From Ramlibacter sp. (lineage in GTDB: Bacteria; Pseudomonadota; Gammaproteobacteria; Burkholderiales; Burkholderiaceae_C), in NCBI GenBank assembly GCA_028292245.1, contig JAQGMS010000528.1, positions 1 through 37,000 of the forward strand: a stretch of 37,000 nucleotides of DNA. Reading direction: 5' to 3'. Shown piece after piece: positions 8,252 through 16,526 of the stretch. Each line of letters begins with the position of its first letter. The stretch's first letter is position 1. Under the pieces are notes generated by a model that saw only the letters and a program-made list of their open reading frames with translations, searched no databases and was not told the DNA's origin. The position numbers and the translations under genes are program-made.

Positions 8252-8986
8252 TCAGGACACCCCGGAAGCGGCCACCGACAGGTACCTGCGCTGGAGCGCG
8301 TCGTCGCGGGCGAACTCGGCCGTGCTCCCAGCATGCACGACCCGGCCGGTCTCCAGGACGTAGACCCGGGACGTCATGCCGAGGACAAACTCGAGGTTCT
8401 GCTCGGCCAGCAGGACGGCCACACCGAGCGTCTCAGGGAGCCGCCGGATCGACTCGGTCAACTGGTCGACCACGACGGGCGCCAGCCCCTCGGTGGGTTC
8501 ATCCAGCAGCAGCACCTGCGGCCGACCGGCTAGAGCCCGCGCGACGGCCACCACCTGCTGCTCTCCCCCGCTGAGGTGGTTGCCCCGTCGGTTCAGCAGG
8601 TGCTTCAGCAGCGGGAACGCTTCGACCAACTCGTCGATGGGGACGCCGCCGCCTCGGCTCTTGGCACCCATGCGGGCCAGGTCGATGTTCTCTCGCACCG
8701 TGAGGGTCGGGAACACCCGGCGGTTCTCCGGCACCCAGGCCACGCCGCTCCTGGCGATGGCATCGGGGGCGACCCCGTCGAGCGATGCCCCCAGAGCGCG
8801 GATGTGGCCGGTCCTGCGCAGCTCCAGGTTCATGACGGCGTTGAACGTGCTCGACTTACCGGCCCCGTTCCGCCCCAGCAGTCCCACCATCTCCGCGGGG
8901 TTCACGTGAAGCGAGATGTCGAACAAGGCCTGCGCATGACCGTAGGACGCGCTGACGTCGCGCAGCTCGAGTGCCGGCTCAGCCAT
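8252..8986 (-). CDS. livF: Branched-chain amino acid-type ABC transporter ATPase LivF
   Basis: This 244-residue ATPase is one of the two nucleotide-binding subunits of a HAAT-family importer. It has Walker A GRNGAGKS (38-45), signature LSGGEQQ (138-144), Walker B VLLLDEPTEGLAP and the LivF-type stretch VPENRRVFPTLTVREN. The ATG at 8986 overlaps the end of livG by eight bases and gives the normal length; the frame is open 21 codons further but has no better start. It belongs to the SBP-livH-livM-livG-livF set at 8252-13028. The cargo is probably a pathway substrate rather than leucine. Confidence 0.93.
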   Translation of the reverse strand: MAEPALELRDVSASYGHAQALFDISLHVNPAEMVGLLGRNGAGKSSTFNAVMNLELRRTGHIRALGASLDGVAPDAIARSGVAWVPENRRVFPTLTVRENIDLARMGAKSRGGGVPIDELVEAFPLLKHLLNRRGNHLSGGEQQVVAVARALAGRPQVLLLDEPTEGLAPVVVDQLTESIRRLPETLGVAVLLAEQNLEFVLGMTSRVYVLETGRVVHAGSTAEFARDDALQRRYLSVAASGVS

Positions 8987-9749
8987 GCTTGCTCCCCAGG
9001 TAGACCTCGTGCGTGATGGCGTGCCCGGTGACCTCATCAGGCGTGCCATCCAGGACGACCTTGCCTTGAGCCATCAGCACCACCCGCTCGGCGACGGCGA
9101 AGATCACGTCCATGTCGTGTGCCGTGATGACGACGGTGACGTCCGGCTGATCGCGGCAGATCCCGACCAAGGCCTGGATCGTTGCCCGGGCATCGTCCAA
9201 GGACATCCCGGCTGTCGGTTCGTCCAGCAGCAGCACCTTGGGCTCCTGGACGATGGCCATTGCCAGCTCGAGCGTCTTCCGAGCGCCCTGGGCGAGCGTC
9301 GCCGCCTCCTGGTCAGCGAGGCCGGTGAGGGACGTCCGACCCAGCGCCCGGTCGACGCGCTCGATGACAGCGGGGTCCTGCTTGTCGAAAGAGTCCCACC
9401 ATGCGCCCTGACCCCCGCGACAGGCGGTGGCCGCGACGATGAGGTTGTCCCGCACGGTCATCGACCCGAACAGCCGAGCAACCTGGAACGTTCGGCTCAG
9501 TCCTGCCTTGGTGAGCCGGGACGGCGGCCAGCTCGTGACGTCACGGCCGTCGAAGACGATCCGTCCCTTCGTCGGGCGGTGCTCGCCGGCGATCGTCCCG
9601 AACAACGTCGACTTCCCGGCCCCGTTCGGGCCGATGATGGCGACGCGCTCCCCTTGAGCGATGTCGAGATCGATGTCGGAGATGGCGAGAACGCCGCCGT
9701 AGGACTTCGCCACCCCCCGGACGGAGATCAGGCTCTCGGCGCTAGTCAT
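8979..9749 (-). CDS. livG: Branched-chain amino acid-type ABC transporter ATPase LivG
   Basis: This 256-residue ATPase partners LivF. Walker A is GPNGAGKS (40-47) and Walker B VLLLDEPTAGMSLDD starts at 172. The ABC signature is the unusual LAQGARKTLELA (152 on) in place of LSYGxQR, a variation seen among LivG proteins. SRTFQVARLF is typical of LivG. The ATG overlaps livM by four bases (ATGA). It acts at the cytoplasmic face of the membrane with LivH and LivM. Confidence 0.93.
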   Translation of the reverse strand: MTSAESLISVRGVAKSYGGVLAISDIDLDIAQGERVAIIGPNGAGKSTLFGTIAGEHRPTKGRIVFDGRDVTSWPPSRLTKAGLSRTFQVARLFGSMTVRDNLIVAATACRGGQGAWWDSFDKQDPAVIERVDRALGRTSLTGLADQEAATLAQGARKTLELAMAIVQEPKVLLLDEPTAGMSLDDARATIQALVGICRDQPDVTVVITAHDMDVIFAVAERVVLMAQGKVVLDGTPDEVTGHAITHEVYLGSKHG

Positions 9750-10822
9750 CGCGGGTCACCCTCCGTGCCGGTGCCGGCCACGGCCGGGACGCGAGGCGGC
9801 CGTTCCACCGTCGAGGCGGACGCTCTCGATGCCTGCTTGCGCATCCTTGTACGACGCAGGTCGGACAAGGCCTCAGGAAGGCTCGTGAGCCCACCTGGCG
9901 CGACGAGCACAATGACCAGCAGCAGGAGTCCGGTCATCAGCGCCGGCGCCTGGCTTCCGCCGAACATGAAGTTCTCGGCCACGATCAGGACCACGGCGCC
10001 CACGGCCGGCCCCCAGAAGGCAACCCCACCGATCAGGCAGGCGACGAGGACCTGGCCCGAGACGGTGAACACGAGCACCTGGGGCGTTGTCACGCCCTGG
10101 TGCTGCGCGATCAGGCCGCCGGCGACACCACAGACGCCCGCCGAGAGCCCGTAGGCGGCGACCTGCAGCCGGCGTACCGGCAACCCCAGCGAGGCAGCTC
10201 GCAGTGCGTCGTCGCGGACCGCCCGGACCGCTGTGCCGAAGGACGACAGCTCTATCCGGCGGAGGCCGAGCGCGCACACGGCCACGACGGCAACCACGTA
10301 GTACCAGAAGTTGACGTCCGAGTAGAGACTCAGTCCGAGGACGCTGGCACCGGACAGACCCGAGAACCCGTCGTCACCGTTCAGGCCCTTTACGTGGTAG
10401 GTCAGCAACCACAGGACCTGCGCGAAGACGAGGGTGAGCACGGCGAACTCCACACCGCTCGCGCGCAACGCGACCACGGCGAAGGCCACGCCCGCCACCG
10501 CGGCGATCGCGCCGCCTGCGAGCAGCAGCACTAGCGGCGACAGCCCATGGCCGGACAGCAGAGCAACCGTGTAGGCGCCGATGCCGAAGAAGGCTGCCTG
10601 GCCGAACGACATCATCCCGGACCAGCCGAAGAGCACGTTGGTCCCGAGTGCGAACAGCACCCAGATCGCGGCGGCGCTCCAGACATACAGCGCGCTGGCG
10701 CTGCTCAGCAACGGCATCACGAGGGCGATGACGGCGGCGATGGGAAGAATGGCCACAGGCCGACTGAGGCCCTTCGCCACCGGACCGACAACGGCACGCC
10801 CAGTCGTTCGATTGAGTGTCAT
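9746..10822 (-). CDS. livM: Branched-chain amino acid-type ABC transporter permease LivM
   Basis: This 358-residue polytopic permease has about eight to ten hydrophobic helices. The family motif GWSGMMSFGQAAFFGIGAY follows the second helix, and the coupling segment VRDDALRAASLG lies in the second half. The C-terminal ~45 residues are basic, then Pro/Thr-rich, and probably cytoplasmic. I chose the ATG at 10822 because AGGACAGGG precedes it directly. A GTG six codons upstream would overlap livH by eleven bases. It forms the membrane channel with LivH. Confidence 0.92.
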   Translation of the reverse strand: MTLNRTTGRAVVGPVAKGLSRPVAILPIAAVIALVMPLLSSASALYVWSAAAIWVLFALGTNVLFGWSGMMSFGQAAFFGIGAYTVALLSGHGLSPLVLLLAGGAIAAVAGVAFAVVALRASGVEFAVLTLVFAQVLWLLTYHVKGLNGDDGFSGLSGASVLGLSLYSDVNFWYYVVAVVAVCALGLRRIELSSFGTAVRAVRDDALRAASLGLPVRRLQVAAYGLSAGVCGVAGGLIAQHQGVTTPQVLVFTVSGQVLVACLIGGVAFWGPAVGAVVLIVAENFMFGGSQAPALMTGLLLLVIVLVAPGGLTSLPEALSDLRRTRMRKQASRASASTVERPPRVPAVAGTGTEGDPR

Positions 10823-10829
10823 CCCTGTC

Positions 10830-11717
10830 CTATCGCGCAACGACGGCGGCCGTGGTTCGCCCGCCCAGCAAGCCTTGTGGGCGCACCATCAAGATGACGG
10901 CCACGACGACGTAGAAGCCGAAGCCACTGAGCCATGGGATGTAGTGAAAGACGAAGCTCTCAAGCATCTGGACGCCCAGGGCTGCCACGAACGCGCCACC
11001 GGCCGACCCCATGCCGCCCACGATGATGACGACGAACGCGGGCGTGATGAACGCCCCGGCCATGCTCGTGTCCACAGAGATGGCCGGGGCGATGAGTGCG
11101 CCCGCGATGCCGGCCAGGAAGGCGCCGAGCGCGAACACCGCGGTGGAGATGACGCCGACTCGGATGCCCAGCGCGAGCGCCATCGTCCGGTCGTGCGAGA
11201 TGGCCCGCATCTGAGCACCCATGCTGGTCTTGACGATCAAGAACCAGAGCGCCACGGCGATGACCAGGCCCAGTCCCATCACCACGAGGTCGTACTTCGC
11301 GATGGACAGGCTGCCTACGGTGAGCGCGCCCGAGAGTTCCGACGGATAGGCAACGGTGCGCGGCTCCACCCCCCAGACCTGTTCGACCAGACCGTTCAGC
11401 ACAAGGAAGAGCGCGAAGGCGCCGAGCAGGCTGATGGAGTGGCTGCCCTTGTAGAGCCGCCGGAACACCAGCACCTCGCAGGCAACACCGACGACGGTGA
11501 CGCAGACGCCGGCGAGCAGCACCGTCAGCGCGAACGACGTCAGGCTGGTGCTCGTCAGCGTCGCGGCGACGATGTACGCGCCGATCATGAACAGCGAGCC
11601 GTGTGCGAAGTTCAGCACCCGCAGGACGCCGTAGATCAAGGTCAGGCCGCTGGCGATGACGAACAGCGGGAAGCCCTGCGCAAGCCCCGAGATAATGATC
11701 GTGAGCAAATCGTTCAT
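10830..11717 (-). CDS. livH: Branched-chain amino acid-type ABC transporter permease LivH
   Basis: This 295-residue permease carries the classical LivH signature GLTLIYGVLRVLNFAHG near the N-terminus, followed by SLFMIGAY, and IVGGMGSAGGAFV near the C-terminus. About eight membrane helices are visible. The ATG at 11717 is preferred over a TTG six codons upstream and has GGAG about 12 bases upstream. It lies downstream of a strong intercistronic hairpin that separates it from the binding-protein gene. Confidence 0.93.
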   Translation of the reverse strand: MNDLLTIIISGLAQGFPLFVIASGLTLIYGVLRVLNFAHGSLFMIGAYIVAATLTSTSLTSFALTVLLAGVCVTVVGVACEVLVFRRLYKGSHSISLLGAFALFLVLNGLVEQVWGVEPRTVAYPSELSGALTVGSLSIAKYDLVVMGLGLVIAVALWFLIVKTSMGAQMRAISHDRTMALALGIRVGVISTAVFALGAFLAGIAGALIAPAISVDTSMAGAFITPAFVVIIVGGMGSAGGAFVAALGVQMLESFVFHYIPWLSGFGFYVVVAVILMVRPQGLLGGRTTAAVVAR

Positions 11718-11768
11718 CTGGATCTCACACTCCAATCGAGGCCCGGAGGGGCACAGCTGGGCTGCGTC

Positions 11769-11814
11769 CGAGGAGGCGGCATCGGCAGGGATCGCCGGCC
11801 GATACCGCCCCTCG
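11769..11814 (-). promoter_or_regulatory. Strong intercistronic stem-loop between SBP gene and livH
   Basis: The arms GGCGGCATCGGC (11775-11786) and GCCGATACCGCC (11798-11809) pair through 12 positions, with one G-U pair on the minus-strand RNA. They extend by CGAG/CTCG after small bulges. The structure starts six bases after the binding-protein stop and has no T-run. Such hairpins usually stabilise the mRNA of the abundant binding protein or attenuate downstream permease expression. Confidence 0.6.
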
Positions 11815-11819
11815 ACTCG

Positions 11820-13028
11820 CTAGTTCCTGGGGGGCGTCGCGCAGGAGATCACCTTGATGCCGTCCGGCGCCGTCGGGTCGCCCACAAGATGGGCCACGGT
11901 CAGAGGCGAGTCCGCCTTGTGCGTGGTGCCGTTCATCGTGATCTTCTGCCCGGTGGGCGTGTCGATCGACAGACCCGCGAAGGCCTTCTGCACCTTGTCC
12001 GGGTCAGCGCTCTTCGCCTTGGCGATCGCCGCCGCGTAGAACTTGACGCCGATGTACGACTGGTAAGCGCCGGCGTCAGGCTGGGCGTTCATCTTCGCGC
12101 GGTAGGCCTTGATGAACGCATCATCCATGGCGTTCGTCTGGCAACCGGCGAAGTACTCGTGCACGTTGAAGATGTCGGGCGACGTGCCGTTCATCGCGAG
12201 GGCGGACGACCAGTACGCGCCCAGGGTGACGATGGCGGAGTAGTTGTCGAGCACCTTGAGCGGCTCGGCCTGCTTGAGGAAGTTGGTGGTTCCCGCCCCG
12301 TACGCCGACAGGAACAGCCCGTTCGACGGCTTCGGGGTCTTCAGGCCGGAGGCCAGGCTCGTGATCTGGCTGCGGTAGCTCGTGGCGTCCACGGGCACCC
12401 AGAAGTCCTGGTTCTTCTTGATCTCGTTCCCTTCGCCCTTCATCGCCGCCTGCACGACCTCCCAGTTCGACCGGGTGATGGCCGCGTCGTAGCCGAAGAC
12501 GTCCCAGTTGTCGACCTCCGGCATCTCCTTGGCGAGGCTCTTCCCTGCGGCGTCCGCGATCTCTGGGCCGCTCGCCGAGAGCATCCAGTAGTTCGGGGAG
12601 GCGGGCTTCGGGTCATAGAGCAGCTTGCTCGAGCAGTGGTTGGCGAGCACGACCTGCTGGAGGCGCGGCGCAGCCTCGGCCGCTGCCTGGCACTCAGGTG
12701 AGGTCTCCCAGCCCAGCGTGAGCTTGACGCCTTCGTCGTTCAGCTCTCGCAGGATCGTCCCGACGCGGGCCGTTTCGAGCTTGGTGTCCTTCAGGACGAT
12801 CTCAATCTTCGAGCCGTTGACACCCCCAGCAGCGTTGATCTCGTCAGCGGCGATCTGCGCACCGACGATCTGGGTCTTGGCAAGGGCCGCCTGGACGCTG
12901 TTGATCGGCAGGGCCTGGCCGAGCTTGATGACGCCAGCCGAACCCGTCGTGTCTCCGCCACCCCCGCAGGCAGCGGTGAGCAGAGCAACCGCCAGTGCGG
13001 TCGCGGCGAACGGTCGCGCATGTCTCAT
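11820..13028 (-). CDS. ABC transporter substrate-binding lipoprotein (LivK/HAAT type)
   Basis: This 402-residue extracytoplasmic binding protein is a lipoprotein: residues 1-20 form a signal peptide and LTAAC places the lipidated cysteine at 21. The mature part has the periplasmic-binding-protein type 1 pattern (AADEINAAGGVNG, then VVLANHCSS and NYWMLSASGPE). The ATG at 13028 follows GGAAG at good spacing; the open frame extends 17 codons upstream but would spoil the signal peptide. It is the first gene of the importer set. The ligand is unknown. Confidence 0.92.
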   Translation of the reverse strand: MRHARPFAATALAVALLTAACGGGGDTTGSAGVIKLGQALPINSVQAALAKTQIVGAQIAADEINAAGGVNGSKIEIVLKDTKLETARVGTILRELNDEGVKLTLGWETSPECQAAAEAAPRLQQVVLANHCSSKLLYDPKPASPNYWMLSASGPEIADAAGKSLAKEMPEVDNWDVFGYDAAITRSNWEVVQAAMKGEGNEIKKNQDFWVPVDATSYRSQITSLASGLKTPKPSNGLFLSAYGAGTTNFLKQAEPLKVLDNYSAIVTLGAYWSSALAMNGTSPDIFNVHEYFAGCQTNAMDDAFIKAYRAKMNAQPDAGAYQSYIGVKFYAAAIAKAKSADPDKVQKAFAGLSIDTPTGQKITMNGTTHKADSPLTVAHLVGDPTAPDGIKVISCATPPRN

Positions 13029-13099
13029 CTTTGAACTTCCATTCTTCAGCTGTGGTGTCGAAGATTGCGTGGTCGTCATCGATTCCTCTTCGCGTCTTC

Positions 13100-13121
13100 C
13101 GTGGGTGAGTACGCACCCACG
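13100..13121. promoter_or_regulatory. Stem-loop upstream of SBP gene
   Basis: CGTGGGT-gagtacgc-ACCCACG has perfect 7-bp arms in the 154-bp gap between the monooxygenase and the binding-protein gene, about 70 bases before the latter's start. It could be an operator palindrome or an RNA hairpin controlling SBP expression. Confidence 0.4.
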
Positions 13122-13151
13122 CAGAGATCACGCCGAGGAGTGCGCAGGCTT

Positions 13152-13168
13152 CCGCCCTGGAGGGGCGG
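13152..13168 (-). terminator. GC-rich hairpin after the monooxygenase gene
   Basis: CCGCCC-tggag-GGGCGG is a six-pair GC stem that lies 15 bases after the monooxygenase stop on the minus strand. There is no T-run, so it is at most a weak or partial terminator ahead of the transporter genes. Confidence 0.4.
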
Positions 13169-13182
13169 CGGATGTGGAGGCT

Positions 13183-14340
13183 TCAGGCCTTCTCTTTGTC
13201 GTGCTTCTCCGCGAACCGCTTCGCTCCGGCATTGAGCTTCTGCGTGATCTCGGCAGAGTTCCTGGACACCCACTGCCGTGACGAGTCCAAGCGACCCGTC
13301 GTCTGCTGGAACTCAGGCATGACGCGCTGGGCGAACAAGGTGTAGTTCCGCAGCGTCGCCTCCGGGGCCGCCCAGTCGGTCGCCCAGTGCAGGAACGCGC
13401 CGACCCGACCGCCGGACGCCTCGTTCATCTCCTGCAGCTTGTCGATCGCATCGTCGGGCGTCCCGACGATCGCGTAGCCGCTCTCGATCGCCCAGTCGAG
13501 CCGCTTCTCAAAGGTGCGTCCGGCAGCGCTGAAGCGCTCGTGCCCAACGACGTCCTGGAAGTAGTCGAAGTAGTGACTCAGGCCGTAGCGGACCTCTTCG
13601 ATGGCCTGGTCCTTGGTCTCGGCGACGTGCATGATGCTCACGACTCGCCAGTCCTTGGGCTCGACCGTCGTACCAAACTCCTTGGCCTGCTTCTCCACGG
13701 TCTCCCAGTGCTGCGGGAGTACGGCGAGGCTGTCCGGCGTCAGCCCTGACAGCTGGAGCAGGCCGATGCCGAACCTGCCGGCCAGCATCGGGCCGGAGGG
13801 CGTGAAGACCGACGTCACGGCGATGTCGAAGTCGCTGTAGGGATCGAGCTGCACCCGCGCGTCGACCAGGCGGTAGCGCCCGGTGTCGATGCTGATCAGG
13901 TCGTCCGTGCGCAGCAGGCGCATGAGTATGGGGAAGTCCTCTTGCAGGTAGTTCCGCAGCTGGCTGACGTCCAGGCCCAGCATGTCGCCGTCCGTGGCCA
14001 ACGCCCCGGGGCCGATCCCGAGCATGAAGCGGCCTCGGGTTAGGTGGTCCAGCAGGATCGCGCGCTCTGCGACCCACAGCGGGTTGTGGTACGGCAGCGA
14101 GATGACCCCGGTGCCGACCTTGATCCGACTAGTCTGGCCGGCCACCCAGGCGGCAAAGATCTCCGGTGAGCCAAGGAGCTCGACGCCACCGGAGTGGTGC
14201 TCGCCGAACCAGATCTCGTCGTAGCCGAGGGTGTCGAGGTGCTTTGCGATCTTCAGGTCGTGATGCAGACCGACCGTGGGGCTGTCACCGGGACGGGCAT
14301 GGAAAGGGGCCATGAATGCCCCGAAGCGCAACCTGGACAT
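13183..14340 (-). CDS. LLM class flavin-dependent monooxygenase (bacterial luciferase-like)
   Basis: This 385-residue TIM-barrel enzyme is of the luciferase-like class that uses FMNH2 (or F420) with O2. Typical features are LRFGAFMAPFH (4-14), GYDEIWFGEHH, ISLPYHNPLWVAERAILLDHLT and RFMLGIGPG. The N-terminus resembles limonene monooxygenase and related long-chain or terpenoid oxygenases. The flavin reductase at 4993-5514 could supply the reduced flavin. The ATG at 14340 has AAAGGAG about 12 bases upstream, and the frame extension before it is not conserved-looking. It heads the block that includes the importer. The substrate is unknown; oxygenation of a ketone or terpene is inferred. Confidence 0.88.
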   Translation of the reverse strand: MSRLRFGAFMAPFHARPGDSPTVGLHHDLKIAKHLDTLGYDEIWFGEHHSGGVELLGSPEIFAAWVAGQTSRIKVGTGVISLPYHNPLWVAERAILLDHLTRGRFMLGIGPGALATDGDMLGLDVSQLRNYLQEDFPILMRLLRTDDLISIDTGRYRLVDARVQLDPYSDFDIAVTSVFTPSGPMLAGRFGIGLLQLSGLTPDSLAVLPQHWETVEKQAKEFGTTVEPKDWRVVSIMHVAETKDQAIEEVRYGLSHYFDYFQDVVGHERFSAAGRTFEKRLDWAIESGYAIVGTPDDAIDKLQEMNEASGGRVGAFLHWATDWAAPEATLRNYTLFAQRVMPEFQQTTGRLDSSRQWVSRNSAEITQKLNAGAKRFAEKHDKEKA

Positions 14341-14422
14341 TGGGCGGTTGCTCTCCTTTCTGTGACAGGCCAGCCAAGGTGCCGCGCCGAGTCTCGGTGC
14401 CGCAACCCTGCTTATTTGAGTG

Positions 14423-14451
14423 AAGTTAGGGGAAGACCTGACGACCGCCAA
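14423..14451 (-). promoter_or_regulatory. Candidate sigma70-type promoter for the monooxygenase-transporter block
   Basis: On the minus strand TTGGCG (14451-14446) and TAACTT (14428-14423) are separated by exactly 17 bp. They lie about 80 bp upstream of the monooxygenase ATG. The -10 fits the actinobacterial TAnnnT pattern and the -35 is a partial match. Confidence 0.4.
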
Positions 14452-14533
14452 CGGCCGCTTCCGACATGCAGAAGAAACGTGTGAGGAACTTCACGAGAGC
14501 CGGTGCCGCTCGCCTGTCGGGACTCGATGGGGC

Positions 14534-14580
14534 GTCCCGCTGGACGTCGTTGCACGTCGCTTTTGCCTCGTGTGCGGGAC
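14534..14580 (-). terminator. Candidate terminator after the alcohol dehydrogenase gene
   Basis: GTCCCGC (14534-14540) and GCGGGAC (14574-14580) form 7-bp arms that begin three bases after the adh stop. An inner stem, GACGT/ACGTC, sits in the loop. A branched structure without a T-run could end the acyl-CoA block before the separate promoter at 14423-14451. Confidence 0.4.
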
Positions 14581-14583
14581 GCA

Positions 14584-15669
14584 TCAGGCGAAGGTGACGA
14601 CGCTGCGACCAACGACGCCATTGTCCATGGTGGTGAGGGCGTGTGCGGCGTCCGCGAGCGGCAGCCTTCGGCCGATCAGCTCGTCGAGAAGCAGTCGTCC
14701 GTCCCGGTAGAGGCCGGCCATCAGCGGGATGTTGTACTGCGGGACGCCCCCGCCACTTCGACAGCCGATCAGGCGGCGCGCACCCGTCATCAGCCGACCG
14801 TCGACGGCGATAGTCGCGCCAGGCGCAGTGAGGCCCACGATGATGCAGCTGCCGCCGATGCGTGTGAGGCGCAGGCACTCTGCGATCAGCTCCGGATGAC
14901 CCACGACTTCGAAGGCCACGTCGACACCGTCGGGCGCGAGATCAGAGAGATCAAGGGGGCGCTCGGCAGTGTTCATCAGGTGGGTCGCGCCGAACGCACG
15001 AGCCAGTTCGAGGTTCGCAGCGCTCACGTCGGCGGCGACGATGGTCGATGCACCCGCGATGCGGGCGCCCTGGATGACGTTGAGTCCGACACCCCCGCAG
15101 CCGACGACGAGGACAGTGTCACCGACCTTCACGTCCGCGGTGTTCAGGACGGCGCCGACTCCCGTGCCGACCGCACAGGCGGTCAGGCACATGGCCTCGA
15201 GCGACAGGTCAGGATCGATGCGGATCGCTTGAGCCGCCCGGACGGTCGTGTGCTCTGCGAGGGTGCCCACGCCGAACAGCGGATAGAGCTCGGCGCCGCT
15301 CTGGCGCAGGCGGGAACGACCGTCCGCCTGGACGCCCGCGAAACCGGTGCGGTGCCAGTCGCTGTCGCACTCGTCACAGCGTCCTCGGACGCACTGCTTG
15401 CAGACGCCGCAGTCGGACCAGAGCGCCAGGACGACGTGGTCGCCCTCCACGAGCCCCTTCACTCCAGCGCCGACCTTCTCGACGATGCCGGCGCCCTCGT
15501 GTCCGAGAACCACCGGGTAGCGCGGGATCGGCTGGTAACCGGACAGCGCATGGGCATCGGTGGCACAGAGGCCGGACGCGACCATCCGCACCATCACCTC
15601 ACCCGGGGCGGGATCGAGTACGTCCACCTCTTCCAGCAGTGGGGCGACGCCCGGTGTCCGGAGCACCAA
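14584..15669 (-). CDS. Zinc-dependent alcohol dehydrogenase (class III/NDMA-type MDR)
   Basis: This 361-residue medium-chain dehydrogenase has catalytic-zinc ligands Cys35 (SGLCATD) and His57 in LGHEGAG, and structural-zinc cysteines 87, 90, 93 and 101 (CGVCKQC...CDEC). The Rossmann motif is VVGCGGVGLN. It resembles the class III and mycofactocin/NDMA-linked alcohol dehydrogenases, which oxidise primary alcohols. The start is unclear: TTG at 15669 is the first recognised start, but homologues usually begin a few residues earlier (KSQS) where an ATC occupies the expected position. It would feed an aldehyde to the ALDH at 3578-4993. Confidence 0.9.
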   Translation of the reverse strand: MVLRTPGVAPLLEEVDVLDPAPGEVMVRMVASGLCATDAHALSGYQPIPRYPVVLGHEGAGIVEKVGAGVKGLVEGDHVVLALWSDCGVCKQCVRGRCDECDSDWHRTGFAGVQADGRSRLRQSGAELYPLFGVGTLAEHTTVRAAQAIRIDPDLSLEAMCLTACAVGTGVGAVLNTADVKVGDTVLVVGCGGVGLNVIQGARIAGASTIVAADVSAANLELARAFGATHLMNTAERPLDLSDLAPDGVDVAFEVVGHPELIAECLRLTRIGGSCIIVGLTAPGATIAVDGRLMTGARRLIGCRSGGGVPQYNIPLMAGLYRDGRLLLDELIGRRLPLADAAHALTTMDNGVVGRSVVTFA

Positions 15670-15728
15670 CGACTGCGACTTGATGGGAGTCTCTTCTCTA
15701 ATCGGCCGGCGTTGCGCGTCGGCGGTTG

Positions 15729-16526
15729 TCAGCCGGTCGTGGGTGCGCTGAGGTTGGCAAACTGCGTCACGCCCTCGCGTACGGCACCGGTCTGCCGGAG
15801 CATGAGGTTGAGGTCTCTCGCGTACTCGATCGCGCGGTCGTAGTCGAGCTCCTGCACCTGGCGGTACAGGTCCTTGGTGTACCGCAGCGCCTGGGCGGGC
15901 TTGGCCGCGAGCTCCTGGGCGTAGGCCTGTGCCCCCGGCAGCAGCTCCGCGTGCGGCACGACCTTGTTGATCAGGCCCAGGCTCGCCGCCTCGGCCGCAT
16001 CGACCAGGCGCCCCGAAAGCAGAAGGTCCAGTGCCTGGCGACGGCCGACCAGGCGGCTCAGACTCACCATCACCATCGCGGCGACCAGTCCCCGGTTCAC
16101 CTCGGGGTAGCCGAACTTGGCGGTGTCTGCGGCATAGACGAGATCGCAGGACATGGCCAGTCCGCAGCCGCCGGCGACGGCGTACCCGTTGACCGCGGCG
16201 ATGACTGGCTTGGACAACCTGGGCAGCAGCTGGTGGACCCTCATCGACTGGGTGGTCCGGTCGTAGCTGGCCTGGAAGGCGTCGTCGCCCAGGTTGCGGG
16301 CGCCCTCCTTCAGGTCCGCCCCGGCGCAGAAGGCGGGGCCGTTCCCGGTCAGCACGATCGCGCCGACGGTCTCGTCGTCCGCCGCAGCTTGCAGCGCGGC
16401 CGACAGCTCGTCGAGCAGCTCCCGACTCAGCGCGTTGCGCGCGGCCGGGCGGTTCAGCGTCAGGGTGCAGACGCGACCGTCCTGGGTGATCAGCACGTTG
16501 TGGGCGTCGCCCTCGGTCGGCTTCAT
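15729..16526 (-). CDS. Enoyl-CoA hydratase/isomerase (crotonase) family protein
   Basis: This 265-residue crotonase has the oxyanion-hole motifs AFCAGADLKE (65-74) and AVAGGCGLAMSCD (116-128). Of the two catalytic glutamates of classical hydratases, the first is replaced by Gly122 and the second is kept as Glu142 (GYPEVNRG). That pattern fits an isomerase or a single-acid crotonase better than a standard hydratase. Its ATG overlaps the CaiB gene stop by four bases. It sits in the acyl-CoA block between CoA activation and alcohol oxidation. Confidence 0.9.
   Translation of the reverse strand: MKPTEGDAHNVLITQDGRVCTLTLNRPAARNALSRELLDELSAALQAAADDETVGAIVLTGNGPAFCAGADLKEGARNLGDDAFQASYDRTTQSMRVHQLLPRLSKPVIAAVNGYAVAGGCGLAMSCDLVYAADTAKFGYPEVNRGLVAAMVMVSLSRLVGRRQALDLLLSGRLVDAAEAASLGLINKVVPHAELLPGAQAYAQELAAKPAQALRYTKDLYRQVQELDYDRAIEYARDLNLMLRQTGAVREGVTQFANLSAPTTG

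Noticed and set aside
8252-13028. True leucine transporter role for the ABC genes
   Set aside because: The genes are a textbook Liv set, but their place inside a catabolic operon makes uptake of a pathway substrate more likely; the family alone does not fix the ligand.
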